Of a stretch of 18,307 nucleotides of DNA, positions 16,932 through 18,307 are shown one piece after another. Where the stretch lies: NCBI GenBank assembly GCA_003978675.1, contig QNYP01000100.1, positions 1 through 18,307 of the forward strand. The letters are read 5' to 3'. This DNA comes from Hydrogenothermus sp. GTDB lineage: Bacteria > Aquificota > Aquificia > Aquificales > Hydrogenothermaceae. The notes below the pieces were generated by a model, which saw only the letters and a list, made by a program, of their open reading frames with translations, was not told where the DNA came from and searched no databases. The first letter of the stretch is position 1; each line of letters begins with the position of its first letter. The translations under genes were made by a program, and so were the position numbers.

Positions 16932-18173
16932 TTATTTAACTGTTATTCCCATTACTTTTTCTTTAAAGTCATGTAATGTTGGTTTTATGTGAACAGGTTT
17001 AGTTAGATGTCCTTCTAGTACTTCCATTGTTTTGTATCCATTTCCTGTTATGTAAGCAACAACTAATTCATCTTTATCAAACACTCCTTTTTCAGCTAAT
17101 TTTTTAAGAACTGCTATTGTTGTTCCTCCTGCTGTTTCAGTGAAAATTCCTTCTGTTTTTGCAAGGAGTTTCATACCTTCTATTATTTCCTCGTTGCTAG
17201 CAACTTCCATATCACCATTACTTTCTCTAGCAACTTTTACAGCATAAGGACCATCTGCAGGATTTCCTATAGCAATAGATTTTGCAATAGTGTCTGGTTT
17301 TTCAGGATTAATCCAGTCTCTACCTTCTTTGAATGCTTTGTAAATAGGACTACATCCTAAAGCCTGTGCTCCATACATTCTTGGTAATTTTTCATTTTCA
17401 TCTAAAATTCCAACAGTTTTAAGCTCATTAAAACCTTTCCATATTTTTGTGTATAAAGAACCAGAAGCCATAGGTGCTACAACTGCATCTGGAGTTTTCC
17501 AACCAAGTTGCTCTGCAACTTCAAAAGCTAAAGTTTTTGAACCTTCAGAGTAAAATGGTCTTATATTGATGTTTACAAATGCCCAGCCAAACTCATTAGC
17601 AACTTCAGAAGATAACCTATTTACATCGTCATAGTTTCCTTCAACTGCAACAACTGTCGGGTTAAATACAAGAGAACCTATAATTTTATTTGTTTCAAGA
17701 TTTGCAGGTATAAATACATAGCAATTCATCCCTGCAGCGGCAGCGTTAGCAGCTACAGAGTTTGCAAGGTTTCCAGTAGAAGCACATGCAGCAGTATCAA
17801 ATCCAAATTCTTTAGCTTTTGATAAAGCTACTGCAACAACTCTATCTTTAAATGATAAAGTTGGGTGGTTTACACTATCATCTTTTATATAAAGGTTATT
17901 TAACCCAAGCTCTTTCCCAAGATTTTCTGCTTTTATTAATGGAGTAAATCCTGCAGTTAAACCAACTTGTGGATTATCCACAGGTAATAAATCTACATAT
18001 CTCCATAAACTTTTAGGACCTTGCTCTATTTTTTCTTTTGAGATATTTTGTTTTATATAATCATAGTCGTAATCTACCTCAAGGGGTCCAAAACAAAACT
18101 CACATACATGAAGAGGTTCTATTGGATATTCTCTTCCACATTCTTTACATTTTAGTGCTTTGATTTTTGCCAA
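16932..18173 (-). CDS. thrC: threonine synthase with N-terminal Cys4 module
   Basis: This PLP enzyme converts O-phosphohomoserine to threonine in the cytoplasm. The 413-residue protein begins with a zinc-ribbon-like module (Cys9, Cys12, Cys24, Cys27). Then come the PLP lysine Lys109 in TLSFKDR and the phosphate-binding ASTGNLANS stretch, with the late ITGNGYK motif near the end. The start is a TTG at 18173 with GGAGG 7 bases upstream; a longer frame reaching 18299 runs through the inverted repeat and is not real. It heads the operon with the MoaD-like and NIL genes. In such a setting the enzyme might alternatively use a sulfur donor, but nothing in its active site proves this. Confidence 0.93.
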   Translation of the reverse strand: MAKIKALKCKECGREYPIEPLHVCEFCFGPLEVDYDYDYIKQNISKEKIEQGPKSLWRYVDLLPVDNPQVGLTAGFTPLIKAENLGKELGLNNLYIKDDSVNHPTLSFKDRVVAVALSKAKEFGFDTAACASTGNLANSVAANAAAAGMNCYVFIPANLETNKIIGSLVFNPTVVAVEGNYDDVNRLSSEVANEFGWAFVNINIRPFYSEGSKTLAFEVAEQLGWKTPDAVVAPMASGSLYTKIWKGFNELKTVGILDENEKLPRMYGAQALGCSPIYKAFKEGRDWINPEKPDTIAKSIAIGNPADGPYAVKVARESNGDMEVASNEEIIEGMKLLAKTEGIFTETAGGTTIAVLKKLAEKGVFDKDELVVAYITGNGYKTMEVLEGHLTKPVHIKPTLHDFKEKVMGITVK

Positions 18174-18307
18174 TTTTTTGCCTCCAGATGGGAATAAAAT
18201 AAAGGATGTGGAAGAGAATATCCAATAGAACCTCTTCATGTATGTGAGTTTTGTTTTGGACCCCTTGAGGTAGATTACGACTATGATTATATAAAACAAA
18301 ATATCTC
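18040..18307. repeat. large inverted repeat of thrC 5' sequence at window end
   Basis: Bases 18040-18141 and 18206-18307 are exact reverse complements over 102 bases, separated by 64 bases that include the thrC start. The match may continue beyond the window. Next to the inner edges, similarity persists for another ten bases or so with one mismatch and a two-base gap (18195-18205). The right copy repeats thrC codons from Cys12 to about Ser45 in the opposite direction. Its frame has an upstream stop (TAA at 18195-18197) and no start, so it is not a second gene. It most likely reflects a fold-back chimera at a contig end. Confidence 0.9.
18181..18185 (-). promoter_or_regulatory. ribosome binding site deciding the thrC TTG start
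   Basis: GGAGG on the minus strand lies 7 bases before the TTG at 18173. It also marks the end of trustworthy upstream sequence, as the inverted copy begins about 10-20 bases beyond. Confidence 0.75.

Noticed and set aside
18174..18299. A 42-residue N-terminal extension of threonine synthase
   Set aside because: It is translated from the inverted repeat and spacer, does not resemble the family, and a TTG with a good ribosome binding site gives a normal start at 18173.

Overview
The window is AT-rich chromosomal DNA from a bacterium. The proteins are rich in Lys, Glu and Ile. The gene content (non-mevalonate isoprenoid synthesis, system II cytochrome c maturation, a threonine synthase with an N-terminal Cys4 module followed by a MoaD-like carrier and a NIL-domain protein) suits a thermophilic chemolithoautotroph of the Aquificales, perhaps a Sulfurihydrogenibium-like Hydrogenothermaceae. 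That placement is inference from protein character, not a database match. Gene density is very high. No gap exceeds 300 bases, and I saw no tRNA, rRNA, insertion sequence, prophage or CRISPR array.

Layout. Positions 1-4671 carry a tightly packed plus-strand operon: a TPR protein cut by the window start, a membrane M50-type metalloprotease homologue, a zinc-type alcohol dehydrogenase relative lacking the first catalytic-zinc ligands, a ZnuC-like ATPase and ZnuB-like permease for metal uptake, and ispD. It converges at about 4672 on a long block of minus-strand genes that fills the rest of the window. In order of transcription (right to left) these are thrC, a MoaD/ThiS-like carrier, a NIL-domain protein, a Ppx/GppA phosphatase, argG, a DUF4258/DUF2283 pair, uvrA, rlmN and a small hsp20. 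After these come lon with its own likely promoter and terminator, then a GNAT acetyltransferase, a histidine phosphatase and ccsA, the last with a likely promoter.

How the genes fit together. Most are housekeeping: amino-acid synthesis (thrC, argG, possibly an ArgA-like GNAT), DNA repair (uvrA), ribosome modification (rlmN), proteostasis (hsp20, lon), cytochrome maturation (ccsA), isoprenoids (ispD) and metal uptake (znuCB). The thrC/MoaD-like/NIL trio resembles parts used in protein-thiocarboxylate or sulfide-dependent amino-acid sulfur transfer and is the most interesting biology here. The DUF4258/DUF2283 pair has the layout of a small toxin-antitoxin-like module inserted in the argG-uvrA operon.

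The last 268 bases form a large inverted repeat: the 5' part of thrC reappears in inverted orientation right up to the window end. It looks like a fold-back chimera at a contig end. It creates a false N-terminal extension of thrC, whose real start is a TTG at 18173 behind a good ribosome binding site.
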